64,000 nucleotides of DNA from Trichoplusia ni (GCF_003590095.1 NC_039482.1:10557657-10621656), one strand, 5' to 3'; counted from the stretch's first letter, positions 25,274-40,200 are shown. Numbers and translations: made by a program. The notes: generated from the sequence alone by a model not told the origin.

Positions 25274-28200
25274 CTATAAACAAAATTAAAACCTTTTTTA
25301 TTAAAGCATATTAAAGGCTCAAACCTTCATAAGTTTAGATTTAAATTGCACGATTCAAATATCGTTCGACTTGTTCAAAGCTGTTTTAGTATGTTTATCT
25401 GGATAACTAAGATCTTCGTTTTCACATGTACACCAGTTATCTGACGCCTCATCTAAATGTATTTCATCAAATAAGTTAAGACTTACACAGCCGCTTTTAG
25501 ATAGAAACAGAACAATTTTTAGATAATTAAGCTGCAGTGACCTTTAGCGTAGACAGTTAACCGAGTATTGAACCTTCACGTCTCTCAAATAATCAAAACT
25601 AAAACTGAATCTGAGGGCACGGCAGTGCCCCTGCCAAGTCTCGAGCAAAACGGGCACGGCCGTACCATCTTTTCTCGAAGCGATTCGCGGCTGTTTCGCC
25701 CCCCCTGTATCTTCGACGTGGACAAAGCTAGGAGTTTAGCTTTTCGGGGAATAATAGTAGGCATTAGAACAAGCTTAAGTTCGAAATTACATGCCAATTG
25801 AATTAATGGTTTAGGAGTTACGGTCGATCAAAGTTACACCATTTTGTCACTCACTGACTCACTGACTCACTGACTCACTGACAGATCATCAAAAATCTAA
25901 GGTACTTCTAGCAGACTTAGAAACTTCAAATTTTGCACCAAGATAGGTCCTTAGCCACATATAAAGGAAAAATTATAAAAACATTAAAAAATAATATGCC
26001 ATAGAAAACAATTTTATATTTGCGGTTTGGCAAGAACATTATGTATGGATTTTGACTGCATTGTTAACTTTGTTCGTTGTTTAAGTACCTATTCAATTGG
26101 ATGAATACATACATAGAATAGAAAAGAATAATATAAATGTAATACACAGACTATCATTAATACAAATTAATACATAAAATTCATAATTCATTAAATTAAT
26201 AAAGCTAAAACTCCATTGTATTGCGATAAATATTGTATGCGCGCTCGATAGATGGCGTTGTACGTGTCTGAATCGCGCTATGGTTTCGTTACAAAGCGCA
26301 GTCTAAGTAGTACTTCAGAATAATTCGATAATTTTCATTTGATAGCGCCACCTGTCTATGAAAAACCATTTCGAAACTAAAAAATATTGTAGTGATAATT
26401 GATATTCGGAGAACTTTACGTGTTATTTAGTTTAGTTTAGCTATAGTTTGTAAGTTAGTAGATATATATATGCATATATATATAAGTTTAAGCTTGTTTA
26501 CATTAGAAGTAACGAAGTCTCAGAGAAGAAACAAAAGAGATAGAGATAGAGAATGGGTTCTAAGCAAAGCAGTAGCTGAAGTCCTAGAAATTATGACACC
26601 TAAAAAAAAAGAAAGAAATACACTTACAAAAAATAAATGAGATCCCACCAAAAACATTAAATGTAAAAAAATGCCAAGTCTCTCGATGCAGTCTTTCCAT
26701 CGTAAAAAGTTTTGAGATCTCATAGAAGCCAAGTCCTATTCAAAATATTTTGTAGTTATAAATCAACATTTAGTAATTGTATCAATAGTTTTTTTTATAT
26801 TATAATTATAGTGACTTGGCAATGAGCACAAGAAGAAACAAATAAAACGGCATATTTGTAGGAGTTGAAAGTTACACACACCGCATGCGTAAACATTAAT
26901 ATCACAAAATTAATTTTCTTTTGGTTTATCCGTGTCGTCCCAACCGAATTTCGGCAACGGCAGTCAGTAAGGTATTCTTAATTATTGTATTGGAGCATGT
27001 AGTCGGTAGTGACCATCATGATTCACACATAACAAATAATCTGATCACTGGTCTCGTCAGTAACATTTGCACATAATTCCAGGCATCAAGCAGCTTTTAA
27101 TTTGTGCTCATTGCCAAGTCACTATAATTATAATATAAAGAAAACTATTGATACAATTACTAAATGTTGATTTATAACTACAAAATATTTTGAATAGGAC
27201 TTGGCTTCTATGAGATCTCAAAACTTTTTACGATGGAAAGACTGCATCGAGAGACTTGGCATTTTTTTACATTTAATGTTTTTGGTGGGATTTAATTTTC
27301 TTGATTTAAAGTCAGCTGCAGACAACGCAAACTAAGCCAATATTATTATAAAAGCTGTCGAAACTTGAGTTCAATTGTAAAACATTAATTCCACTTTATT
27401 TCACTTGCAATTAATGGATTTGAAGAACGTCTTCTATCAAACATTCGAAACGTGTCTTTATGCATTACACATTTCATCAATCCGTCTGTATGTCTATCTT
27501 AGACCATTTCTGAGCAATAGAGCCAAAATCGTTCGAAAATAGAGCTCGCAGCAAACTTCTTTTAAATGGCCTACTTCTTCTGGGTCTGTATTGTAATAAA
27601 GTCAATTTTTCCCATCCCATTTATGACTCCTATGTACAGTTACCACGTTCAAGTAATAAATCAAAATACGCCCCAAAACGTGTATTAATCGTAGTTATAA
27701 CATAATGATCACTGTCGCTGTTGATAAATAACTTAACTTCAAGTTATTAAATGGTGATTTCTATTTAAATAAGCTTTTAAATTGGCGGGCACTTCAAAGG
27801 GCAGACAATTTTGTTTTGAACCTATTAAAAGTGATGAATGATACCTTACTCGGAATTTCAAATAGGTTCTGAGGTTACATAATAAATAGTGTTTCATGTT
27901 AAATTAAAATATTTTAGTGGCTGTAGTGTCGCGATACTTAATACAGATATTAAACCCAACTTGAGTTACCCTTTGTGAGTTGTTCTTTGTTGGTGGTAAA
28001 TTTGGTTTTAAAACTTTGTCTGTCAAGTTTCCAGTTTCAAGGTTTAGCTCTGAGATTGAATGTCTTATTAATTCTTGTGTCTCGGGTTATTTTCTGTTAA
28101 GTTTCAATTAAAATAGATCATTAATTAATTGAAATATTGGTGTGAATGACTTTCGTCAAGTGGTTATCACGAGCTTATGATTATGGACTCCAATTAAGTC

Positions 28201-31200
28201 CGAATAAAAACGAAATTTTCGAAATAATTATTGACCTTTACCTTGTAAAGCTTTTTACGTTCCTTATTACCTAAACCATTAAGCGTTCCATTTTTACAAA
28301 TACATGGTTCAAAGATTCAGTCTCTCAAGATCCATTATTATTTTTTTGTGTCAACTTAAGCGATACTAAAAAAATATCTTTAACATTTTCATTCTTAATG
28401 GAACATTAGTGTCAAAATTCACTCTCACAGCGCTGTTGATGTAAAACTTATTTTTATTTTAGTTTATTACTTCTCGGACATTTAATTTTAACTTACGTGG
28501 TTTCTGTTCATGAGTTGGCATTTGTTTCAGCAGTTCAATGGTGATCTCGGAAGTGTTGGTGGCGGCTGGTGGCGAGGGTCTGATGATGGTGGCTCCCGAG
28601 TAGCCGAAGGTCGAAAACCCTCGACTGTTGGTGCCAGAACCTGAGACAAAAAGAGGATATACTATTCCGTTATACACTTAATTTTTCGATGTTTTTTTTA
28701 AACCACTCCCACATAAGGTAATTTAATCGTTGTGTCGCGGGGTTCTTACAAACATACAAATCACATGCACAAGGACACAAACTCCTCATCCACTCGGCTA
28801 TCCGTGCAGTCAGTTTAGCCCTTTATTTCTATGGATCTTCAAGTAGATATGTGTATGAAGGTCGTGTAGGTCACCAGTCACCGACAAACTCATTATAATT
28901 TATAATTTGAGGTGGCACGGAGTTCAAGTAAAACAAATAAACACAACCTAACGTGACAATTATAAAATGGCTGCACCTAAGTTTTGCCATTTCTTACCAT
29001 AATGCTTCACAAAAACATTCTAAATACTCAAGATCCTAAACGACATCTATACCCGCCATATTTCTTCTTGTGACGTCACGCGACAGATAGGGGTTAAGTG
29101 TATTAAAAGAAAAAGTAATATTATATATGGAGGGTAGAGTCATTTGATACATTTCGTTCAAATTACGTTCAAAATGAAAATGTACGTTGATTTGTATTTC
29201 AGAGACTTAAGAGGAAAATTATTCAATATTTGCAAATTATATGAGAGCTTGAAGATTGATTTCAGATGTATCTGTTTTGTATAAGCAGCTTAGTAATTAG
29301 AGTGGCATATAACAAAATGAATTATAAAGAGGAAAGATTTGATTGTTTCTTTGTTTGTCACGAATAGGCTTCGAAACTACTGGCCCGATTTGAAAATTTA
29401 TTTCACTGTTGAGAAGCTACATTATCCCTGCTGAACATAGGATATAATTTATTTCAAAAATATTGGGGTTCCATAAGAAAATTGTGATATTGTAACCCAC
29501 GGTGTCATAACTTATATCTTCTAACCACGCGGACGAAGTCGTGGGCCACTGCTAGTCTTTTTATAAAGAACATGCAAGGCTTTTAGGCTCATTTCAAAAA
29601 ATATGAGATTCTAGGCTACGAAATACTCAATTAACGAAAACTAGCTTTGAATATGATTCAGTATAATACTGTACATTAACCACCCCTATAACTGAACTAC
29701 TCCATGTATGAAAATTACTACGTAACTGTTAATTAGTTTTAAGCCCTAGTAATTAGGTCAGGCATTACTCGCAAAGGGTTTAGGGCTCGTTAGGGTCACA
29801 AATTATCCAGCGTAAGTAGTGAGGGCGTGAGTGGTTATATGCCCTTAGCCCTTAAAATTAGCGAAATAAATGGTATATAGAGATGGTAGACAATGGTAAA
29901 CAAATTAAATATGGTTTGAGAGAAATATCGGAAATGAAATATCCCACTGCTAGCCAAAAGTTTATTTCTACTGATTACGACGTTCACTCATTTTCAAAGT
30001 TTCGCTTCGGGTATTTTTACTCTTAAATCATATCCCTCGATAATTTATGGTGACTCATCGAGCTGGTTTTTCGCTGTCGTTGATTATAAATATAATTGTA
30101 GAATCTATGTACCTATATTTCCAAAAATGAAAAATTTATGCCTTAATATATACCTATTATGAAAAGTCGAAAAACTAATGTAATTTTTCCAGGTAATCGC
30201 ACTTTTTGTTGTCCATTTAATTAATCAAAGTTCAAAATTTACAAAACTGCTAGTCATGAGCCAGATTCCTTGAAATCAAATCGGATAGCAAAAACCTTTC
30301 AAAGTAATCCAAATGGAACGACAGTCTAACCATATTGGTTTAATTTTTAAACTACAAAATGAAGCGAAGCTAAAACAGTCCCGATTCGGCGTAGCAAGTC
30401 GAGCGGGGCCTGATTAGATTGAGCTAAAAAAACAGCTTATTTCAGCTTCAGATCCAATCTTTGGGAACTGGACACTTTCAAGAATTAAATGGTGGACAGT
30501 TGTTTTAGTATTTAACAACAAAGATGTTTTGAATACAAAAACTATCAGACGTCTAATTTGCTACGAATGTCAAAATACTTCGAGGATCCAATATGCTTTT
30601 TAGAAAATAATTTTCAGAGTATTTATTCAGATCGGCAAATATTGAAGGATTAATCTTGAAATTTTTGCAATTATTGGAGGAAATTCAAAATTATATAATA
30701 ACCAACACCTGGGCATTATATCCCGGGGAAAACTTAAAAAAATATATAATACATAATACTCGGGGATTATACACTACTTGCAATAATACCCCATTTTTCT
30801 ACGAATGTCATATTTGCTACGAAACATAAAAAGCTCTCTCACCGTCCGAACTCGCTGGAGGATCTGTCTGGAACAGGCTCTCTCTAGTCTGACAGCCAGA
30901 CTCCTTCGTATCCGGGGCTCCAACCGACACATCTCTTATCTCTCTCTTCTCTCTACACTCCTCACTCACTCTCGTTCTACTCCTCATTGACTCTTCTTTT
31001 CTACTTAAATCACTTTTTCTTGTTCTCCCGTTGCGCTCAATTCTTACATCTTCTTCTATTGGCATGCTCTCTACTTCTCTTCTCCATGGTTCTTCATCAA
31101 GGTCTAAGTGGGTTTCTTGGATGAAATCTGATTCTATACTTGGTTGCTAAAAGGTAAAAGGGTAAATTTTAGAGTGTTCAATTAGGAGCTAGAATAATAG

Positions 31201-34200
31201 CCGAGTGATTTTTTATGAGGACTATATGAGTCGTCGCGTTTCTAAAAACTTTTAATGGAGAAGATTCACAATACAATCAAATTGTTCTGGTCCATACTGA
31301 AATACAACACTGCATTTTCTTAATAAGTTGGTCTAAGCAAAGACACCACAATCCCTGTTCTATACTAATATAACAACAATATCGTGTAACAGCTCTTAAA
31401 CTTCGTCTTTAAACCAAAGATTAATTCCCAAACTTAATACGGATTCAATCTTAGCGCGCAACTTAGATCCACCAAATCTAGAGAATCTAGGAAATCTAGG
31501 CCATTTGTATTTCCTTACACAACACGTTTAAATGGACCTAGGACATATTCTAGGTATTGTTACTCTACATAGGCAGAAAAACTTCTATCTTAGAAAAAAC
31601 AGGTTGCGAACAAAATTGGGCTTACACTTATGAAAATGTCATCGAACTGATCTTTTCTTTTCTAATAGGCTTTTAATCATGGCAAAAGTTCATTAAATAA
31701 ATAATTTACCTTAGTTTTAGACGAGTAACTTCTCTGTTTCTTGAACATTTCGTTTGTATGGTTGTCTCTTTCTAAACTTTGTCTTGGTTCACTGTCTCTT
31801 TGTAATTTCTTGGGGTCTAAGGTCAGGCGGCTCCCGACCAAACTGTCGAGCCGGTCTTCACATGATTGTCTTATATGTTCCTGTAGAGAAAAACAAATCA
31901 TTATGTTTATATTTGTTGTTGTTGCTATATCAAAATTTTTGAAAAGGTAAGTAATCATATTTTTCTTCTAAAATTGAAAAGCTAACAATAAATAAATAAA
32001 TAAATGCGGACAACATCACATACATTGTTCTGAACCGAAAGTAAGTTGCTAAAGCACTTGTGTTATGGAATTCAGACACAACGAAGCTACCACAAACACC
32101 CAGACCCGAGACAATGTAGAAATGACAATTTTTACATTGACCCGACCGGGGATCGAACCTGGGACCTCAGAGTTAGCGACACCTTGAAACCGGTGCGTAC
32201 GCCACTCGACCATGGAGGTCGTCAAACTGTTACATCATTTAATAATGAATCATTCTCACGATAGTTACTATCAAAAATACTGTTTAAAATTGCCTTAGGT
32301 ACTCTTATACAATATACTAAAGATAAGTTTTAAGAATCTAGCGACACGTGTTGATCGAGTAGCAAGATTTTATCAAGTACCATACATTCATGCGCTTGGC
32401 AAAGTCTGCAAGAAATTGAATTTCAAGTGACTTTGATGTATTATAAGTAGCTTCATTATTAAAAATAATAAGAATATCCATCATTTAAACATAATTACTA
32501 ATATAATGGATGCATTTTATTTTAAAAACCTTCTTCCAGAAAAATAATAATTGTGGATCTACTGTCACCCATTTAAGTAAGACTGTTAATTGTGTACATG
32601 TTATGTGCTGTCTCGTTTCTACCACAAGAACAGTGTTACAACAAATAGTGGTTGTGGACCCAATATTACTTATTTCCGTCCCAATACAAGACAGTGACTT
32701 ATCTATTGTACACGTTCCAAACCTCTCTCTTTATAACTCAATAGACCGGTCAAAGGAGTCAAAATCATCGTGCTTTTAGATACTGACCTTGATAATTTTA
32801 TGATCCTGGTAGAGTTTCCGCATACACTTGAAGATAAAGACGAAGCTCATGCCGGACAGGATGAGAGAGAAGATGATGAGGATTACCATCAGGTGCGGCT
32901 GGTTGATGGTGGACTCTGTCTTCCTCTGTACCAGAAATGAGAAAGTGGTAGAAGATGGACTATGATGTTGAGTTTATGATTTTTTATAGATCTCTATTTA
33001 AGGGCTAAAAAGGAATCTTAATACAAAGGCTCTTCTAGGCTGCATAGTGTGTTAAGCATCGGTTAAATTCTTCTTGTCTAAAAAACACACCAGGTATTTT
33101 TTTAATGTACTAAAGTAAAAAAGAATAACCCAAAAGATCTTGAAAATATAAGATCATCATAACAACAAGTAGATACTATTTGTCCCAATCGAAAAAAGTG
33201 CACCATTTCACAATTTACATTAGATAAAAAGTAATTAAAAAGGCTTTGATTACACTGATTTCTAATATCTGTGATCCGTGAAATCTCTGGCAAAGTCCTC
33301 TGCCTCCCGGAGGTCCCTAACCAATTATATTTGGCCCCCGGCAAGCAAAGAGGATTTTATCTTCATACTATTTTAATCTTTTATGGATATTGAACTCTTC
33401 AATTAAGGGAAAAGCAATTAGGCAGCAGTATTGCTGCCAATCTGGTATCAACCCCTGTCAACTTTATATTTTTTATACATAGTCATGGCAATTCAGTATT
33501 CTTGTGTATGAATTGAATTCGTTAATGAAGAAATAAGAAAACGGCTCTGAAGATTATACTGATTTCAATGTTAATTTTAAGTTATGGTTAAAAAGCCTTG
33601 CTTAGCTTTCATTTTCTATTTTAATGTTCATTAGATTACAGCCTGGTGACAAGCGGACGGACAAAATGTCTGAGTTAATAAGGTTTTGTTTGTACGCTTT
33701 GGGCAAGGCACCCAGAACAACCAATAGCAAATTTATAAATAAGTGTTCTTTTTTGCATTTCTCTCATGTCATAATTTCTGAAAGTTTTCGAAGCATAGCC
33801 ATACACAAGTATATTTTATCTTATCTTTTATAACCTTCATTTGCCACACCTATCATTGGCTAGCTTTTCACAAATTAGTTGCAACATTCAGGTAATTTTA
33901 ACGTCCCACTTCGTACTTTAGAAAATTATTCTATATAAATAATGCATTGAACTTCAACGGTCAATCACTTACATCACACGTGGCTTTGTCTTCGTCAGCC
34001 TTCAGACGGCAGTGAGCATCGTGATCGCATCTCAATTGCAAATCGATACACGTGTTGTCTTCACAATCGAACTCGTCCTCGAGACACTTGTCTGAAACAA
34101 TCGATTTCAAGTTCGTTATCCGATTATATTAGAAATACAGGCTAAATTTCGTTTTACAATGAGAGCTATAAATTACAGCAAAAAATTACTTAAGTATTTA

Positions 34201-37200
34201 TATGGGTACCCCTTGTTTATTCTGACTCACGATTTCGCGTCGCAACAGCTTATAATAAATGTCTCTGTCTATACTAATAAAACTGACATATCTTCCTATA
34301 TTCCGCGAAATCGGGCACTGCAAAATATTATTTACGAAATTTGGTTCTGATTCTATAATGCAAGCTAAATGCGGCTATACAGAGTGTATATACTACGCTA
34401 TCTCGCTCATACAATGCTAAAATTTCAATAAAAGGTTCGTAGTGACCGCTGGGTGTAATCTTCTTACCATCTTTGGCCGGGTCTAAAGTCCTGTAAGCGT
34501 TGAAGGTTGCATTGAAAGAGGTCCCATTCTTAGCCTCCTTGGACACGTAGAGCCTTACGTACATAATATTCCCATTTTTATCTTTTGTCGTCACAGAATT
34601 TGCAACGGATCCGCAATATTCAGCCAGTCTGAAAAAAAAGTTTCAAATAGAAAAAATAAATCTAGAATGTGGTTTTAGACCTCTTGTATATTAATATAGT
34701 TTATTGCACATCATTATTACTGTGAATACTGAGTCAAAACGTTTTTTAAAAGTAGACATCAAATCTTTTTGATTTGACAAGATCTCTCTAAAAATATCTC
34801 GATATGAAATTCGACAATATTCTTAAAAGATTTCTAATGACAGAAAATATTCTTTACCGTTCATATTTAAGCAGACGTCGTTAAACTTTTAGTAATATTA
34901 TATTATCCTCGTTATTGAAGTAAAAACGTACTCAGTTCACTTTGCAAAGCTCACGATAATTATATTAAAATCATTTTAATGTCTTTGTGATGTATAAAGA
35001 CTGAAGTTATAATTATAATTGTTTTTCTCAGCAGCAACTTTACTGTGAAATGTTAAACTAGGAATATAGTCGTTGTGGAAGCGAGAGGGTGCTATGGCCA
35101 GTGTATAGTGCTGTCTCACTTCTACAACGCTTTGTTGCTCTTAAAGCTCGTTGCACTTGGGTGGGTATTTAAAATTGCAGTAACGTATGCAAGTGTTATT
35201 ATCAATGTGTCCATAGTGTGCCATTAAAACTGGTAATAGTATTTGTAATTATGCAAACTGCTGCGATTGCTTCTTATCGTTTAAAGTGGAAAAAATTCAA
35301 ATAGCAGTTTTGTTTTGTTTTAGGATTTTAGGTTAGGTATGGGGGAATGTCTAACTTACACCGACTAAAAGCATTCCGGCTTCACTGGAACTTCGAAACC
35401 GTTTCGGTACTACGGGATTCCTTCTAGTCCTCGTTGTTATTGGACCCCGTCCGGGGAATCAGTATAAATTACTCAAGATAGACAGCTTTTCTTGTCTTTC
35501 CTTTCAAACAAGCAGTCCTACTAAGGGGTATGCGGGAGGGGTATCGTGTTGCCCAGGGAACTGGGTTGAGGAGGTCAGATATACAGTCGCTAACTACACT
35601 TACTTGGAGTCCATTTCCTGATGAACAGACTCGAACACTTGGATTATGTTCTCGTTACACTCATTTGGTTTTGAAAGCTGATAAGTTGTGAAATTGAGGT
35701 AAATCTGCAAAAAATATTATAATTTAGAATATTGCAATTTATAAGTCGTTTTATGCATGCATTATTTTTATTTATCAGGAAACATACAAAACAGTATCAG
35801 GTTTACATAGAACCAACATTTATTGAAAAAATCCCGCAAAATTCCGTTTTTCTTTTGGACATAGCCTGATGTGACATAGCTTGCAATTCGGACGCTATGT
35901 ACATATTATATCTCTGAGCTAAATGCAATGATAATATAGTTTTTCCTACTCACTTTAGTATTCTCCGGGGCTTTAATGGTCCACAGCACATCCAGAGCCT
36001 GGTTGGGGTAACTCGTACAAGTGGGATCAATTTTAGTGGTGTCAATTACTCCGAACTTTTGCCCATCAAAAGTTTTGTAACACGACTCCGGTATTAGGTC
36101 TGGAAAAAAAATGGGCATTATAACATTTTAGGCACAAGCTTTTATTAAAAACTACTATTAAATGTTGTTATCTTTAGTCGCTGTCTTACATCAAACGGAA
36201 ATTTAATATAATTTCTTATCGAAGATGGCGGCCTAAATTTCAATTGGCGTGAAGTTACTTAACATTTTCTTAAATTCAAAACCTTGAGTATTTCTGGCAG
36301 ATTGAGATAGCAATTCTTTTAGTATATTTTTAAAGATTATTCGTTTGAAAATAACATCTAAATTGACATTGTAAGCAAAATACTTAAACAATTACATATA
36401 TCCGTCGAATCCTAATCATTAATAATTAAGGCATTAATTCTTAATAACTTTGTTCATCTAAGATGACATAATTCAAATTACCTTAGATTAGGTAAAAGTA
36501 AAAAATACTTAGTTTATCCATAACACTGACGATTACTGTCATTATCTAAATTGTAATCTTTGAAACACGCTCTTTCAGTTAACGACTGACACTATTCATT
36601 ATTTAGGTACATCTAAAAACATTACATGAAACACAAAGAAGGCTACTAGTCTTCCAAAAATATTTTGGTGCATAATAATTCCATAAACGATTTTAAGTTA
36701 TTGCAAAAATCTTACAACATCTCAATGCATCTGTTATACTTTAAGAGTTGTTAGTACTGGCGCCCAAACAGGGGCTCAGATTATCAGAATTCAGAAGTGA
36801 TTCGAATGTTGTCGTACTCACGGCTCGGTCCCTCCTTAAACTCGATGTTGATGCGGAACCCATCGTACTCTATCGTGTCGTCCGAGTGGAACTTCAGCCA
36901 CACGTGAGGACCCTTGGTCTTCAGGGTCCGCGGGAAGGCCTGCCCGCAGAACCTGCCCAGGAGGTCCGCGTAGCCGTAGTAACCGTCTCGGATCTAGAAT
37001 ATTTCATTAAGAACTGTATACTATTCTGATACAAAGGATTTTAATCATGGTGTTGCAGGAGTTGAACAAACATTTAAATCACTTACACAAAGAACTCTTT
37101 GAACAGGCATTTGTGGATCACAAAAATACTATAAAAATACACGAGGATCGAACCTGCTACACATCCCAAACAGAGGGCACCTTGGAATCCCATAGGTCAC

Positions 37201-40200
37201 TGGTCTATCCTAGCAGTAAAACTACTACACTATGACTAGTTAGATTGAATTTCTTCCTCGACAGTAAGTTAACAAAAAGTGTACCCACCTCTAAATAGTC
37301 GTATGCGCACTCCGGATGGTACTCTATACGAAACACGTCCACAAACGTCAACTCTATCACCATGTTGTTTGACGAAGCTAAAAACAAGGAACAATATTAG
37401 TATTACTATCACAATAGTTACTTTGTGAAACTGAGAGTAGTTAGTACAGTACATCTAGAATATTCTAGAAGAATGGAATGGGGACAAAGATATTTTTAAT
37501 GTCCATCAGATCAGTAAGTATTATGGTTTTAAATTCTAGTACATCTTCTGTTCAGTGGTGATGATACTAGCACCTACTCCTAAGCTTTGATTCGGTTCAT
37601 TTACTAAGTTTTTTAGGATACAAAATTTAACAATTATATTTTATCCTTTCCATATTCTGTATGCCAAAACTAATTTATTTACTTCAAGATTATAAATTTC
37701 AGCAGTTCAATTTTGTAAATTTGTAGTCCCAAATCCAAATCACATTGTACCCAGAAGGGTGTGTGTTACAATAATGTATCAGATTACAAACAAAACAGAT
37801 TCAGTTACAAGTTAATTTCAAAATCTCCTCATATCACGTCGCTCCGGGCTTACAGAAGTCTCCGTCCGACCGGTCGGACCGGGCCGCGCGGTCGCCTGAC
37901 GGACGGGCTAATCCCCGAAAAGCGGTCACTTCCGTATTCATCCGTAATTACGGACACCCTCAACATACAGACGAAATTATGAGCATTAATGTAACGCCTA
38001 TTGGTGTTATTTGTGTTGGTTTTTAATGATCATGTAAGGTTGTAAAAATAAATTGAGTTTTTTTTAACACAATTAAATTTTGCGCAGTGAAAAAGGCGCA
38101 CATATTTTTTTATTTTTTTTAAACATGCCTAATTTGTATCTGATGCGTGTAATCGTGCTTGGGGATAAAAACAAATAATGTATGAAATATTAATAAAATA
38201 TGTATTGAAAGTCAGTTTTGGCAAGCCATTTGCATAATTTTCAGATTGTTTGCAGGATAGAGTTATAGCAAACAGGAAATAACTAACTTTCATATTTATA
38301 AAATAGTTGAGAGTTGATTGTTTTCCTACTCTCATAATTTCGCGTGGATAAAACTAAATCATAAATATCCGAAGGTAATAATTAGCACAGTGTTTATTTT
38401 ATTTTACAAGAGATTTGAGGCAAATAGAATGTTCGCAATGCAAAAAAAAATTCACTCACCTGTTATTTTGGTGACGCAATTAGAATTATTATAATAGTAA
38501 TTATTTCCCCCGTTCCTGGGATGGGGATGTGTTATAAACTTATCATTAGCATCGAACTCAAAGCTCTCACATCTCGGGTCATTCTCCTCTCGCTTGACCC
38601 TGCTCTTCACCTCAAGGTCACTCTCGTCAAAATTCCTCATTTCCCTTTTCATCTTCTGCACATTACTCCTATGTATATCTAAATTCTTTTTCTGTATCTC
38701 ATTCTCTTCATATATCTCATCAAATTTCTTCTTTGGTTTCACTTCGTCGAAATTTTCGTTGTAATTTATATATTTTCTATTAATTTTATTAATCCAATGG
38801 CTGTCCACGTTGGGACCGTAGTCAGGAACGGCCATCTTGCTCATTTTTGTCCGCTTGCTGTCATGATCAGCTGTTTGTTCTGAAGCGAGGCCGAAGATTG
38901 AACATACTGTAACAATAGAAACTGTATTTCAGACGTCATTGTTTTAAAAGTGAAACAAAAGACGACGCAGAGATTTTTTGTGTCTCTTTATATGAAAGCT
39001 TTTTAATATTTGGTAGTAATTTGACAGAATATGTTACCTAATATATGTAAGTATGTATATTAAAGGATAGTAACAGATTTTCATCAAATATATGTAGGTC
39101 TAGAATATCAAATAAGAAAATTAACAAATTGTATAATATATTTTGAGTGGTTAAATCTCTCTCGTGTTCATTTTGCAGTATATAGGTTAACAGATCCACT
39201 GTTTTTAAGTTAACCCTTTCATCGGGTGTCCTAATGTAATAAATATTGATAACATTGATTTGGGTCTCGGCGATTTCTTGATAGTACTTTTAGTGCACAC
39301 CTGTATAAGTACGTAGGTGTCTTAAATAACTTATTCAGACGCTTTATGTCACGACTCCTAGACATTCCATTTCATTTTAAGTAATATCAAAATAATAGTC
39401 ATATGTTTTCCAACTATTTTGCTTCTCACAGATACATTAGTTTTCTCATAATATTACTCATCCATCTTTTTACATGTTTTACCTATATTATAACAAAAAA
39501 ATGTGGTAAGCTTAAGATTTGAAATGGTAAGCCTTATGAAAACAGATGATCATTTTATCCCTCACATCAAAACGCGGAGAGCATATTAACATAATACATG
39601 AATACATTGTGAAAAGAATTCGAAATATATCTCCTTGATGTATTATCAAAAGTATTTGATGGATCAGAAAAATCTCAATCTTTATTATTTTAGCTTAGAA
39701 ACAATGTATCTTATTAAAGAAATATTTTCTATTTTAATTTTTTTACGTAAAAAGGTTGTCACGTTTTTATAAAATGGTTTGTCTCCTTTTATGCTATTGT
39801 TACTTCAAAAGATAGTAAAAAAAATCTGCTATTTTTAACCCTTAAGGCCAAAAGAGAGGTATTATAATTGTTTGTGGCATCATAGCTCCTGACGGATTGA
39901 GCAATTTCAAGTTAGGTGTTAGGTGTGCAGGTGTCCTTAGACATGTATGAAAAAGATCGGTAGTGTCAGTGAAAAGATTTTGGGATTTGGCGTTAAAGCT
40001 GAGGGGGTGGGTAGCATTATCAGCATTAAGGTCGGGGTTTTAAAATCAATTTCATCAATTGGATCACCTAAAAGAATACCACGTTCGCAAAACCTTTTTT
40101 TTCCGTTCAGATTAATTAACAAATACGGATTTCAGAGTTTTGTATCCAACAGGTAAACAGGGAACTCTATATACCATCATTTCTAACTAGGAAAAATAAG

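Noticed and set aside
25007..25289. Plus-strand open frames over GC-rich DNA
   Set aside because: They are antisense shadows of neto exon 13; low-complexity Gly/Pro/Arg content and no splice context.
25843..25891. ACTGACTC repeats considered as a CRISPR-like or satellite array
   Set aside because: Continuous 8-mer microsatellite inside a known type of dispersed repeat, with no spacers.
26461..26486. ATATATATGCATATATATAT near-palindrome
   Set aside because: Simple AT repeat; expected in AT-rich introns.
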